DNA from: Achromobacter xylosoxidans
GTDB lineage: Bacteria; Pseudomonadota; Gammaproteobacteria; Burkholderiales; Burkholderiaceae_B
Reading direction: 5' to 3'
NCBI RefSeq assembly: GCF_001457475.1
Contig: NZ_LN831029.1
Coordinates: 2,294,001-2,358,000, forward strand
DNA: 64,000 bases
Below are positions 25,611 to 34,004 of the stretch, in pieces (the stretch's first letter is position 1; each line of letters opens with the position of its first letter). A program made the translations under genes and the position numbers. The notes under the pieces are model-generated. The model searched no databases, was not told where the DNA came from, and worked only from the letters and a program-made list of their open reading frames with translations.

Positions 25611-26616
25611 CACGCTGGCGGTTGGCGCGTTGCGCGGCGCGCCGGCCGCGGCGCAACCCTGGCGCCTGTGGAAGACCGGCGTGGCCGCCGCCGCCCTGTG
25701 GGCGGCGGTGGGCGCGGTGACCCTGCGCTGGCCCAACGTGGAGGTGGGCTTCACGTCATGGGGCTACACGCGTGAATTCGGCGTGGCGGCGTTGGTGCTG
25801 GCGGCCTTGCTGCTGCTGGCGGCGGTGGCCGGCGCCGCCCACCGCCGTCCGGTGCGGGCACTGCACCGGGCCGGGCCGTGGCTGCTGGCATTGGCCGTGG
25901 CGGTGGGCCTGTGGGAGGTCGCCACGGCCAAGCTGGCTCTGCTGCCCAGCCCGTTCTTCGCGCCGCCGCAGTCGCTGATCGAGGTCTACGTCAGCGACTA
26001 CAAGCGGTTGGCCGACAGCCTGGCCAACTCGCTCTGGCTGCTGGCCAATGGCTTCGGCCTGGGCGCGGCGGCGGGTTTCCTGACCGGCGTGGCGATCGGC
26101 TGGTCGCGCGGCCTGGGCTACTGGGTGCATCCGGTGCTGCGCTTCCTGGGGCCGGTGCCGTCGACGGCGCTGCTGCCGATGGCGTTCTTCTTTTTCCCGT
26201 CGAGCTGGTCGGCGGCGGTGTTCCTGATCGCGCTGGCGACCTGGTTCCCGGTCACGGTGCTGACCTGGTCGGGCGTGGCGGGCGTGAACCGCGCCTACTA
26301 CGACGTGGCGCGGACGATGGGGGCGAGCGAGTGGTTCCTGGTGCTGCGGGTGGCGATACCGGCGGCCTTGCCGCAGGTGTTCGTGGGCCTGTTCATGGGC
26401 CTGGGCGCATCGTTTTCGGTGCTGGTGGCGGCCGAGATGATGGGCGTGAAATCGGGACTGGGCTGGTATCTGTCGTGGGCGCAGGGCTGGGCGTCGTACG
26501 CCAATATGTACGGCGCGCTGATCGTGATGGCGCTGGTGTTCTCGGGGCTGATCACGCTGCTGTTCGCGGGGCGTGATCGCTTGCTGGCCTGGCAGAAGGG
26601 GGTGGTGAAATGGTAG
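25597..26616 (+). CDS. ABC transporter permease (SsuC/TauC-like)
   Basis: The 339-residue inner-membrane protein overlaps the binding-protein gene by 14 bp. The C-terminal 220 residues are a standard binding-protein-dependent permease domain with about six spans. The EAA coupling motif reads YYDVARTMGASEWFLVLRVA, followed by IPAALPQV. The first 120 residues carry two or three extra spans not needed in simple SsuC proteins. The permease would form the pore for the substrate delivered by the upstream binding protein. Confidence 0.9.
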   Translation: MSSADTLAVGALRGAPAAAQPWRLWKTGVAAAALWAAVGAVTLRWPNVEVGFTSWGYTREFGVAALVLAALLLLAAVAGAAHRRPVRALHRAGPWLLALAVAVGLWEVATAKLALLPSPFFAPPQSLIEVYVSDYKRLADSLANSLWLLANGFGLGAAAGFLTGVAIGWSRGLGYWVHPVLRFLGPVPSTALLPMAFFFFPSSWSAAVFLIALATWFPVTVLTWSGVAGVNRAYYDVARTMGASEWFLVLRVAIPAALPQVFVGLFMGLGASFSVLVAAEMMGVKSGLGWYLSWAQGWASYANMYGALIVMALVFSGLITLLFAGRDRLLAWQKGVVKW

Positions 26617-27395
26617 CGGCGGCACAGGAAGCGGCGGCGCGCGGCGCGGCGCTGGCGGTGCGGGGCGTGAACCACCGCTTCGAGCTGGACGGCGCGGCGT
26701 TGCCGGTGCTGGACGATATCGACCTGGAGGTGCGGCCCGGCGAGTTCGTGGCGCTGCTGGGCCCGAGCGGTTGCGGCAAGTCGACTTTGCTGCGGCTGGT
26801 GGCGGGGCTGGAGCCGCCGGCCCAGGGCGACCTGCTGGCCGACGACGAACCGATCGACGGACCATCGCCATCGCGCATCGTGGTGTTCCAGGATCCGACG
26901 CTGTATCCGTGGCGGACCGTATGGCACAACGTGGCGCTGGGCCTGCAGGCGCGCGGACTGTTGAAGACGCAGCGCGCCCGGGTCGACGACGCGTTGCAGC
27001 GCGTGGGGCTGGCGGCCTTTGGCCAGGCCTATCCGCACCAGCTGTCCGGCGGCATGGCGCAGCGCGCCGCGCTGGCACGCGCGCTGGTGAACGATCCGCG
27101 CATCCTGATCCTGGACGAGCCGCTCGGCAAGCTCGATTCGCTGACGCGGATCGCGATGCAGTCCGAGCTGGTGGAGCTGTGGCAGCGCAGCGGCTTCACC
27201 GCCTTGCTGGTGACGCACGACGTCGAGGAGGCCCTGTTCATGGCCTCGCGCATCATTGTGTTGAGCGAACGGCCGGCGCGGATCAAGGATGAGATCGTCA
27301 ACGACCTGCCGTATCCGCGCCATCGCGGCGACCCGCGCCTGGCCGAGTTGCGGCGCCAGGCGCTGGCCTTGCTGGGGCTGGATGCAACGTGGTGA
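26610..27395 (+). CDS. ABC transporter ATP-binding protein (SsuB/TauB-like)
   Basis: The 261-residue ATPase overlaps the permease gene by 7 bp. It has a Walker A GPSGCGKST (residues 51-59), Q-loop VFQDPTLYPW, signature QLSGGMAQR, Walker B ILILDEPLGKLD and the switch histidine in LLVTHDVEEAL. This is the nitrate/sulfonate/taurine uptake subclass. It powers import by the adjacent permease. The next gene begins within its last codons. Confidence 0.94.
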   Translation: MVAAAQEAAARGAALAVRGVNHRFELDGAALPVLDDIDLEVRPGEFVALLGPSGCGKSTLLRLVAGLEPPAQGDLLADDEPIDGPSPSRIVVFQDPTLYPWRTVWHNVALGLQARGLLKTQRARVDDALQRVGLAAFGQAYPHQLSGGMAQRAALARALVNDPRILILDEPLGKLDSLTRIAMQSELVELWQRSGFTALLVTHDVEEALFMASRIIVLSERPARIKDEIVNDLPYPRHRGDPRLAELRRQALALLGLDATW

Positions 27396-28879
27396 GCAAC
27401 GCGGCATTGGCGCTGGCGGCCCTGGTGGCGCCGGCGGGCATGCTGGCGTGCCTGGCCGCCGCGCGCCGGCGGGGCGATGCGATCACGGCCGGCCTGCCGC
27501 TGCCGTGGCTGGCGGCGCTGGCGTTGGCGGCGGTGGGCGGCGTGCTTGCGCTGGGCTGGCAACGGGTGCAGGGCGCGCCCGGCCTGCTGGGATCGCGGCT
27601 GGGGCACCTGGCCCTGGCCGTCGCCGCTGTGTTGCTGCTGGCGGCGCTGGTGGCTTGCTGGCTGCACAGCCGCGCGCCGGAACGGGCGGGGCAGGCGTGG
27701 CGCCGCGCCGGCGCCACGGTATTGGCAGCCTTGGCGCTGTTGGCGACGTTGCTGGCGTTGGCGATTGCCTGGCAGCCGGCGGAGGCGCTGGCAATCGCGC
27801 ACTGGCCGTTCACCTGGCGCTACGACCCGGATCTGCCGGTCGGCACGCATACCTGGCGGCGCCTGGGACTGGCGGCGGGATTGACGGCGGCGGCGCTGGC
27901 CCTGCTGGTGGGCGCGCTGTTTGCGCGGCGGGGCCGGCTGGTATGGCTGACGGCCGCCGCGGGCCTGCTGGCCAGCGCCAGCTGGCCCGCGCCGCGCATG
28001 CTGCTGACGGAAGCGACGGCCACGTCGTACCAGCGTTCGCCCCTGGTGTTTTCGGATCGCAATCTGCTGCAAGGCGCGCGCCTGTACCAGAGCCACTGCG
28101 CGGCCTGCCATGGCGAGCGGGCGGATGGCCGGGGGCCGCTCGCGCCGGGGCTGCCGACCTGGCCGAGCGTGCTGGGCGCGGCGTTGTTCGAGAATCGGCT
28201 CGAAGGGGAGTTGCACTGGCGCCTGGCGCAAGGCGGCCACGGGCATGCCGTTGGCGCGCAGGGCGGGGACGGTCGCTCCGGCAGCGGACTGCCTGGCGAC
28301 AGGCCGGCCGCCGCGGCGCGCGTTGCCGGTCCGCCGCAGGCCTTGACGGCCGACGAGATCTGGCAGGTGCTGGACTACCTGCGCGTGCACGCCTATGGCG
28401 TCAACGGTGGCGCGGGCATGCCGGCGGTTCCCGCGCCGGTGGTGGCGTTGTCGTGCCGCGACGGGCGCGCGGTCACGCTGGCCGGCCTGCGCGGCCTGCC
28501 GCTACGCGTGGTGGCGGCGATGCCGGGCGCGCCGCCGGAACCGCAGGATCCGCGCCTGTTGACCGTGGCGTTGACGCGCGGCGGTCCGCTGCCCGGGGAT
28601 GCCGATTGCGCGGCGGTGGACGAGGACGCCTGGAATGCCTATGCGCTGGCCGCCGGGCTGGCGCCGCAGGGGCTGGCGGGCGCGCAGTTCATGGTCGATC
28701 GCCGCGGCTGGCTGCGGGCGCGGCGCCTGCCGGGCGCGGCGCCGGCCTGGACCAGCGCGGACAACGTCTGCGGGCCGGGCGGCCGCATGGAGAACACCAC
28801 GGCGCAGGGCTTGGGCGCGCTGCTGCTGGCGATGGATCGTGCCCCCATCGGGATTCCGGATACGCGCCGCAGGCAGTAG
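27389..28879 (+). CDS. Membrane-anchored c-type cytochrome, novel architecture
   Basis: The GTG start at 27389 overlaps the ATPase gene by 7 bp. The 496-residue product has about six membrane spans (near residues 4-25, 38-56, 72-92, 108-128, 156-178 and 184-199). A cytochrome c domain follows with heme motif CAACH (Cys237, Cys240, His241). A C-terminal domain (about 350-490) contains FMVDRRGWLRARRLPGA, resembling the tail of thioredoxin-like or SCO-type folds. The heme region resembles CopD-cytochrome c fusions. It should pass electrons at the periplasmic face. Its link to an ABC importer is unexplained. Confidence 0.75.
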   Translation: MVSNAALALAALVAPAGMLACLAAARRRGDAITAGLPLPWLAALALAAVGGVLALGWQRVQGAPGLLGSRLGHLALAVAAVLLLAALVACWLHSRAPERAGQAWRRAGATVLAALALLATLLALAIAWQPAEALAIAHWPFTWRYDPDLPVGTHTWRRLGLAAGLTAAALALLVGALFARRGRLVWLTAAAGLLASASWPAPRMLLTEATATSYQRSPLVFSDRNLLQGARLYQSHCAACHGERADGRGPLAPGLPTWPSVLGAALFENRLEGELHWRLAQGGHGHAVGAQGGDGRSGSGLPGDRPAAAARVAGPPQALTADEIWQVLDYLRVHAYGVNGGAGMPAVPAPVVALSCRDGRAVTLAGLRGLPLRVVAAMPGAPPEPQDPRLLTVALTRGGPLPGDADCAAVDEDAWNAYALAAGLAPQGLAGAQFMVDRRGWLRARRLPGAAPAWTSADNVCGPGGRMENTTAQGLGALLLAMDRAPIGIPDTRRRQ

Positions 28880-28955
28880 CGCACTTCAGGCGGCATGGCG
28901 ACTCGCCATCCGGGCACATTTCCCTTCCACTTTTCACATACGCGAGGCAGGCAAG

Positions 28956-29486
28956 ATGAGCACGTTGAATGAATACCTGGGCCAGAAGCGCGAGGCGGTG
29001 CTGGCGCGCAATGCGCGAGACCCGCGCACGGTGACGCCGGTGAAGCTGCGCGCGCAGGTCAGCGCGGAAGGTCGCAGCGGCGTGCGCCGCATCCGCATCC
29101 GCGATCACCAGGTGGTGAGCGACAGCCCGGCGGATTTCGCCGGTTATGACCTTGGGCCGAGTTCGCCGGAACTGCTGTTGGGATCGCTGGGCAGCTGCCT
29201 GACGCACATCTTCCTGATCAAGGCGGCCGAGCTGGAACTGCCGCTGGAATCGCTGCAGGTGGAGATCGAAGGCGACCTGGATCCGCGCGGCGGCAAGCCG
29301 GGCTACGAGCAGGTGCCGTTCTTTCCGCACAACATCCGCTACACCGCGCACATCGTGTCGCCGGCCGACGAGGACGCGGTGCGGGCCGTGCATGAGGCGG
29401 TGGAGCAGTGGTGCCCGATCCTGAACCTGCTCAAGCAGCCGCAGCCGCTGGAAGGCAGCGTGCGGCACACGCGGTCACGGGCCTGA
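28956..29486 (+). CDS. OsmC/Ohr-family protein
   Basis: The 176-residue protein has the two catalytic cysteines of OsmC-type peroxidases, Cys81 in LGSCLTH and Cys153 in EQWCPIL, with the intervening helix and strand order of the family. Such proteins reduce organic hydroperoxides or related sulfur species with thiol donors. The gene lies 76 bp after the cytochrome gene on the same strand and may belong to its operon. The divided N-terminal 45 residues are basic and unusual for classical Ohr. Confidence 0.85.
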   Translation: MSTLNEYLGQKREAVLARNARDPRTVTPVKLRAQVSAEGRSGVRRIRIRDHQVVSDSPADFAGYDLGPSSPELLLGSLGSCLTHIFLIKAAELELPLESLQVEIEGDLDPRGGKPGYEQVPFFPHNIRYTAHIVSPADEDAVRAVHEAVEQWCPILNLLKQPQPLEGSVRHTRSRA

Positions 29487-29528
29487 GCGGCCGGGGCCCC
29501 CGCCCGCGCGGTCGTCCGGTTGAAAGTC

Positions 29529-30371
29529 TCAGGTCAACGAGCTGCGCATCAGGATTTCGGTGAGCGCGCGGGTCGGCTGGTTGGGCGCGGGCGCCGAAAT
29601 CACGATGAATTCCACCTGCGGCAGCGCCGGCAGGGCCAGTGCGCCGGCGGGCGCCGCCAGGCCGGCGGTGGACAGGTGCGAGGGCTGCACCGTGATGCCC
29701 AGGCCGGCGCGGGCGGCCGCCTGGCAGCCGGCGTAGCTGGTGCTGGTACAGACGATCTGCCAGCTGCGGCCGGCGCGCGCCAGCGCATCCAGCGCCAGGG
29801 TCCGGGTGACGCTGGGCTCGCGCAGCAGGATCAGCGGCAGCGGCGCGTCGGGCGCCAGGCGCAGGCCTTCGCGGACGCGCCACAGGAGCGCTTCCTTGTG
29901 CAGGGTCTGGCCGCGGCGGTCGCCGCGGCGGCGCTTGCCGATCATGACGTCCAGCCCGTTGTCGTCGAGCAGCCGGTAGAGGTCGCTGGTGACGCCGATG
30001 GTGATGTCCAGCTCGACTTCGGGATGCGCCTGGCGGAACGCGGCCAGCACGTCGGGCAGCGGGCCCATCGCCAGGTCGTCGGAGGTGCCGAGCCGCACGC
30101 GCCCGCGCAGGCGCGGGGCGTCGAACAGCCGCTCGGCGCGTTCGTGCGCGTCGAGGATGATTTCGGCGTGCACCAGCAGGCTGCGGCCGTCGCTGGTCAG
30201 GGCCAGTGAGTGGGTGTCGCGCAGGAACAGGCGGCGCTCCAGTGCCAGCTCCAGCTGGCGGATGTGTTCGCTGACGGTGGGCTGGGTCAGGCCGAGGCGG
30301 CGCGCCGCCTCGCTGAAGCTGGGCGCGCCCGCGGCGGTGGCGAAGGTCTTGAGCCAGAGCGGGTTGAGCAT
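29529..30371 (-). CDS. LysR-family transcriptional regulator
   Basis: The 280-residue protein has an N-terminal LysR helix-turn-helix (PLWLKTFATAAGAPSFSEAA, then TQPTVSEHIRQLE). The effector-binding domain starts near residue 90 with GRVRLGTSDDL. It is shorter than the usual 300 residues but seems complete. It is divergent from the bile-acid:sodium-symporter-like gene 108 bp away, whose promoter it probably controls. Repeated 8-mers lie in that interval. Confidence 0.9.
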   Translation of the reverse strand: MLNPLWLKTFATAAGAPSFSEAARRLGLTQPTVSEHIRQLELALERRLFLRDTHSLALTSDGRSLLVHAEIILDAHERAERLFDAPRLRGRVRLGTSDDLAMGPLPDVLAAFRQAHPEVELDITIGVTSDLYRLLDDNGLDVMIGKRRRGDRRGQTLHKEALLWRVREGLRLAPDAPLPLILLREPSVTRTLALDALARAGRSWQIVCTSTSYAGCQAAARAGLGITVQPSHLSTAGLAAPAGALALPALPQVEFIVISAPAPNQPTRALTEILMRSSLT

Positions 30372-30379
30372 GGCGGCCT

Positions 30380-30449
30380 GCCTATAGGAAAGTTCGATAG
30401 CAGTTACAGTAACCAGTGGCCTTCACGATAGCAAGCCGCGCGCCTATAG
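30380..30449. promoter_or_regulatory. Divergent control region with paired 8-bp direct repeats
   Basis: GCCTATAG occurs at 30380-30387 and 30442-30449 (62 bp apart), and CGATAGCA at 30395-30402 and 30426-30433 (31 bp apart). Both spacings are near-integral helical turns. The region lies between the LysR and BASS genes and is a plausible LysR tetramer binding site. Confidence 0.45.
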
Positions 30450-30479
30450 TTTCCGCAACCTTCCTGGAAACCCCCCGCC

Positions 30480-31466
30480 ATGCGCCGCTTCCTGCCCGAC
30501 CAGTTCACCCTCATCCTGATCGCCACCGTGGCGTTCGCCAGCTTTTTCCCGGCCGTGGGCAAGGGCGCGTCGTTCATGATGGTGGCCAGCAATGTGGCGA
30601 TTTCGCTGTTGTTCTTCCTGCACGGCGCGCGTTTGTCCACGGACGCGATCGTGGCGGGGGTCAAGGACGTGCGGCTGCATGCGCTGATCCTCGGGTGCAC
30701 CTTCATCCTGTTCCCGGCGCTGGGGCTGGCGTTGCGGGCCGTGTTTCCCGGGCTGCTGACGCCGTCGCTGTGGCTGGGCGTGATCTTCGTGTGCACGTTG
30801 TCGTCGACGGTGCAGTCGTCGATCGCCTTCACGTCGATGGCGCGCGGCAATGTGCCGGGCGCGATCTGCGCGGCGACCGCGTCCAACCTGCTGGGCACCG
30901 TGCTGACGCCGCTGCTGGTGGCGGTGCTGCTGCATCGCCAGGGCGGCGGCCACGGCCTGGCCGACGCCGGCCGCATCCTGCTGCAGCTGCTGCTGCCGTT
31001 CGCGGTGGGCAGCCTGTTGCGGCCGTGGATCGGCGCCTGGGCGCAGCGCAACAGCCGGGTGCTGTCGAAGGTGGATCGCAGTTCGATCCTGCTGGCGGTC
31101 TACACCGCGTTCAGCGAGGCGGTGGCGCAGGGCATCTGGCATGCGTTCCCGGCGATCGACCTGGCGACCATGGTGCTGGTCAATGCGTTGCTGCTGGGGT
31201 CGGTGCTGCTGGTCACGACCTGGGGCAGCCGCAAGCTCGGGCTGTCCAAGGAGAACGAGATCACGCTGGTGTTCTGCGGGTCGAAGAAGTCGCTGGCATC
31301 CGGCATTCCGTTGGCCACGGTGCTGTTCGGCACCTCGCAGATGGGCATCGTGGTGCTGCCGCTGATGATCTTCCACCAGATGCAGCTGATGGTCTGCGCG
31401 GTGCTGGCGCGCCGCTACGCCGACCGGGCCGAGCCGACGCAGGCGGCCGAGCCGGCCCGCGCCTGA
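30480..31466 (+). CDS. Bile acid:sodium symporter-family transporter (BASS/YfeH-like)
   Basis: The 328-residue membrane protein has about ten spans and the SBF-like family pattern: FLHGARLSTDAIVAGVKDVR near residue 48, TLSSTVQSSIAFTSMARGN near 106, and FCGSKKSLASGIPLA near 264. Members import organic anions with sodium; the ligand here is unknown. It is divergent from a LysR-type regulator. Its stop codon lies in a palindrome (TGAGGCCTCA) that also contains the stop of the convergent Rieske gene. Confidence 0.88.
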   Translation: MRRFLPDQFTLILIATVAFASFFPAVGKGASFMMVASNVAISLLFFLHGARLSTDAIVAGVKDVRLHALILGCTFILFPALGLALRAVFPGLLTPSLWLGVIFVCTLSSTVQSSIAFTSMARGNVPGAICAATASNLLGTVLTPLLVAVLLHRQGGGHGLADAGRILLQLLLPFAVGSLLRPWIGAWAQRNSRVLSKVDRSSILLAVYTAFSEAVAQGIWHAFPAIDLATMVLVNALLLGSVLLVTTWGSRKLGLSKENEITLVFCGSKKSLASGIPLATVLFGTSQMGIVVLPLMIFHQMQLMVCAVLARRYADRAEPTQAAEPARA

Positions 31467-31470
31467 GGCC

Positions 31471-31857
31471 TCAGCCTTCGGCGGCCAGCGGCTGGATCTT
31501 GCCGCTGGGCTGCCAGTAGACGGCGCCGTCGCGTTCCTCGACCGCCAGCACGGTGAGACGGCCGTTCTTACAGGGGCCGCCCACGCACAGGCCGGTGTCG
31601 GGCTGGTAGGTGGCGCCGTGGCGGGCGCACATGATCAGGTCGCCCGCGCGGGTGAAGAAGCTGCCTTCCCAGTCGAGTTCGACGCCGACGTGGGCGCAGC
31701 GGTTCAGGTAGCCGTGCACCCGGTCCTGGTAGCGCACGAAGAAGGCGGTGGTGCGGCCCGCGCTGTCGGTGACCGGCAGTTTGACGCCGAGCCCGCCGTT
31801 GACCAGGTCGGTGGCGGCGCAGACGCGGACTTCGGGGGCGATGCGGGAATCCTGCAT
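31471..31857 (-). CDS. Rieske [2Fe-2S] ferredoxin-like protein
   Basis: A 128-residue protein with a Rieske cluster site: Cys54-x-His56 in NRCAHVGVE and Cys77-x2-His80 in MCARHGATY. A later GPCKNG forms the third loop typical of Rieske ferredoxins. It should carry electrons, probably as a soluble ferredoxin or assembly-linked protein. It lies 51 bp downstream of the Atm1-type exporter gene on the same strand, so they may be co-transcribed. An ATG at 31875 would add six residues. Confidence 0.88.
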   Translation of the reverse strand: MQDSRIAPEVRVCAATDLVNGGLGVKLPVTDSAGRTTAFFVRYQDRVHGYLNRCAHVGVELDWEGSFFTRAGDLIMCARHGATYQPDTGLCVGGPCKNGRLTVLAVEERDGAVYWQPSGKIQPLAAEG

Positions 31858-31908
31858 GGATGGCCTTGGAAGCAAAGGGTGCGATCTTCGGACAGGGGGC
31901 GGGGCTTG

Positions 31909-33711
31909 TCAATCCGCCGGCGCGGCGGTGTTTTCCTGCTGCCGCGCCCACATGGCGGCATACAGGCCGCCCGCGGCCAGCAGCTGCGCGTGGCGCCCGC
32001 GCTCGGCCACGCGGCCGTCCTCGAGCACCAGGATCTCGTCGGCATCGGCCACGGTGGACAGGCGGTGGGCGATGATGAGTGTGCTGCGGCCGCGGCTGAC
32101 TTCGCGCAGGTTGGCCTGGATCTCCCGTTCGGTGCGGGTGTCGAGCGCGCTGGTGGCTTCGTCGAACAGGAAGATGGCCGGGTCCTTGAGCAGGGTGCGG
32201 GCGATGGCCACGCGCTGCTTTTCGCCGCCGGACAGCTTGAGCCCGCGCTCGCCCACCATGGTCTGGTAGCCGTCGGGCATGGCCATGATCAGGTCGTGGA
32301 TGTGCGCCAGCCGGGCCGCGTGCTCGATCTCGGCATCCGAGGCGCCGGGACGGCCGTAGCCGATGTTGTAGCGGATGGTGTCGTTGAACAGCACGGTGTC
32401 CTGCGGCACTACGCCGATGGCGGCGCGCAGGCTGGCCTGGGTGACGTCGCGGATGTCCTGGCCGTCGACCAGGATGGCGCCGGCGTCGGCATCGTAGAAG
32501 CGGAACAGCAGCCGCGCGATGGTGGACTTGCCCGCGCCCGAGGTGCCCACCACGGCCAGGGTCTTGCCGGCCGGCAGGGTGAAGTTCACGCCCTTGAGGA
32601 TGGGCCGGCGTTCGTCGTAGCCGAAGCGCACGTCGCGGAACTCGACCGCGCCGCCGGCCACGCGCAGCGGTAGCGCCTCGGGGCGGTCGGCCACTTCGCG
32701 GTCCTGGCCGAGCAGCTCGAACATGCGCTCCATGTCGATCATGGCCTGCTTGATCTCGCGGTAGATGAAACCGAAGAAGCTGAGCGGCGAGTACAGCTGC
32801 AGCAGGTAGGTGTTGACCAGCACGAAGTCGCCCAGGGTGTAGCGGCCCGCGGCGATGCCGCGGGCGGCCATCCACATCACCAGCGTCAGGCCCGCGGAGA
32901 TGATGACGGCCTGGCCGACGTTGAGGATCGACAGGCTGACCTGGCTGCGCACCGCCGCGCGTTCGTAGCGGGTGAGCGAGGCGTCGTAGCGGCGCGCTTC
33001 GTGTTCTTCGTTGCCGAAGTACTTGACCGTTTCGTAGTTCAGCAGGCTCTCGATGGCCTTGGTGTTGGCCTCGGAATCGGTTTCGTTCATGAGCCGGCGG
33101 AACTTGGCGCGCCATTCGGTGACGGCCAGCGTGTAGGCCATGTACAGGATCACCGTGGCGCCGGTGGCCAGCGCCAGCCAGGCGTCGAACATGCGCCACA
33201 GCACGATGCAGACCAGGCCGATCTCGAAGAAGGTCGGCAGGATGTTGAACAACAGGAACGATAGCAGCGTCTGGATGCCCTTGGTGCCGCGCTCGATGGC
33301 GCGGGTCAGGCCGCCGGTCTGGCGCGTCAAGTGGAAACGCAGGGCCAGGCCGTGCAGGTGGCGGAAGATCCGCAGGCCGACCGAGCGGATGACGTGCTGG
33401 CCGACGCGGGCGAAGAGGGCGTCGCGCAGTTCCGAGAACAGCAGCGACAGCACGCGCGCGCCGCCGTAGGCCAGGATCAGGCCCAGCGGCACGGTCACGG
33501 CGCCCGGCGCGCCTTCGCCCAGGGCGTCGATGGCGTGCTTGTACAGCACCGGCACGTAGACGGTGGCCGCCTTGGCGGCGAACAGGCACAGCAGGGCGGC
33601 CACCACCCGGGCCTTCAACCCCGCCTGGCCGGGCGGCCAGAGGTAGGGAAAGAGGGTGCGCAGGGTGGCGAAACCACCGCGTCCGGCGGGGCGGGAATCT
33701 GGTGCGGTCAT
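31909..33711 (-). CDS. ABC exporter, Atm1/HMT1-like (half transporter)
   Basis: The 600-residue protein joins a six-span exporter membrane domain (residues 1-330) to a nucleotide-binding domain with Walker A GTSGAGKST, signature LSGGEKQR and Walker B IFLFDEATSALD. The region NETDSEANTKAIESLLNYE and NEEHEARRYD is typical of the Atm1/ABCB7 group, which exports glutathione-linked sulfur or metal compounds. The Rieske gene downstream is compatible with an iron-sulfur context. It should act as a homodimer. Confidence 0.9.
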   Translation of the reverse strand: MTAPDSRPAGRGGFATLRTLFPYLWPPGQAGLKARVVAALLCLFAAKAATVYVPVLYKHAIDALGEGAPGAVTVPLGLILAYGGARVLSLLFSELRDALFARVGQHVIRSVGLRIFRHLHGLALRFHLTRQTGGLTRAIERGTKGIQTLLSFLLFNILPTFFEIGLVCIVLWRMFDAWLALATGATVILYMAYTLAVTEWRAKFRRLMNETDSEANTKAIESLLNYETVKYFGNEEHEARRYDASLTRYERAAVRSQVSLSILNVGQAVIISAGLTLVMWMAARGIAAGRYTLGDFVLVNTYLLQLYSPLSFFGFIYREIKQAMIDMERMFELLGQDREVADRPEALPLRVAGGAVEFRDVRFGYDERRPILKGVNFTLPAGKTLAVVGTSGAGKSTIARLLFRFYDADAGAILVDGQDIRDVTQASLRAAIGVVPQDTVLFNDTIRYNIGYGRPGASDAEIEHAARLAHIHDLIMAMPDGYQTMVGERGLKLSGGEKQRVAIARTLLKDPAIFLFDEATSALDTRTEREIQANLREVSRGRSTLIIAHRLSTVADADEILVLEDGRVAERGRHAQLLAAGGLYAAMWARQQENTAAPAD

Positions 33712-33810
33712 GGGGACGGAAGTTGTTCAGGCGGGGGGCGGCCCAGGGTTCCACGGGGGTGAAAGGCCCCGAAAAGGCCCATTATCCGGCACCAGCGCTA
33801 TGATCTAGTT

Positions 33811-33850
33811 GAAAACCCCTGGGATGAAAGCACCACTCCCGGGGGTTTTC
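33811..33850. repeat. 14-bp-stem hairpin in a divergent intergenic region
   Basis: GAAAACCCCTGGGA (33811-33824) and TCCCGGGGGTTTTC (33837-33850) pair with a single T-G wobble around a 12-nt loop. TATGAT (33799-33804) precedes it on the plus strand. It looks like a terminator, yet both neighbouring genes are transcribed away from it. It may be a leader structure for the aldo/keto reductase gene. Confidence 0.5.
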
Positions 33851-34004
33851 CATCCGGTTTTCGCATTGTTTTTCCATACGGGCGCAGCGGGGCGGGCCCG
33901 TCATCAACGGTAGGCCAGGGGGTACCGCCCGGCAACATCCCTGGCTGCGCGACCTGGCGCGATTTCGCCATGCGAGCGTCGCGTCGCAAGCTTGGGAGGG
34001 TGTT

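Noticed and set aside
27289..28959. 556-codon alternative plus-strand frame over the cytochrome gene
   Set aside because: It lacks the CAACH motif and membrane spans found in the overlapping frame and is Gly/Arg-rich.
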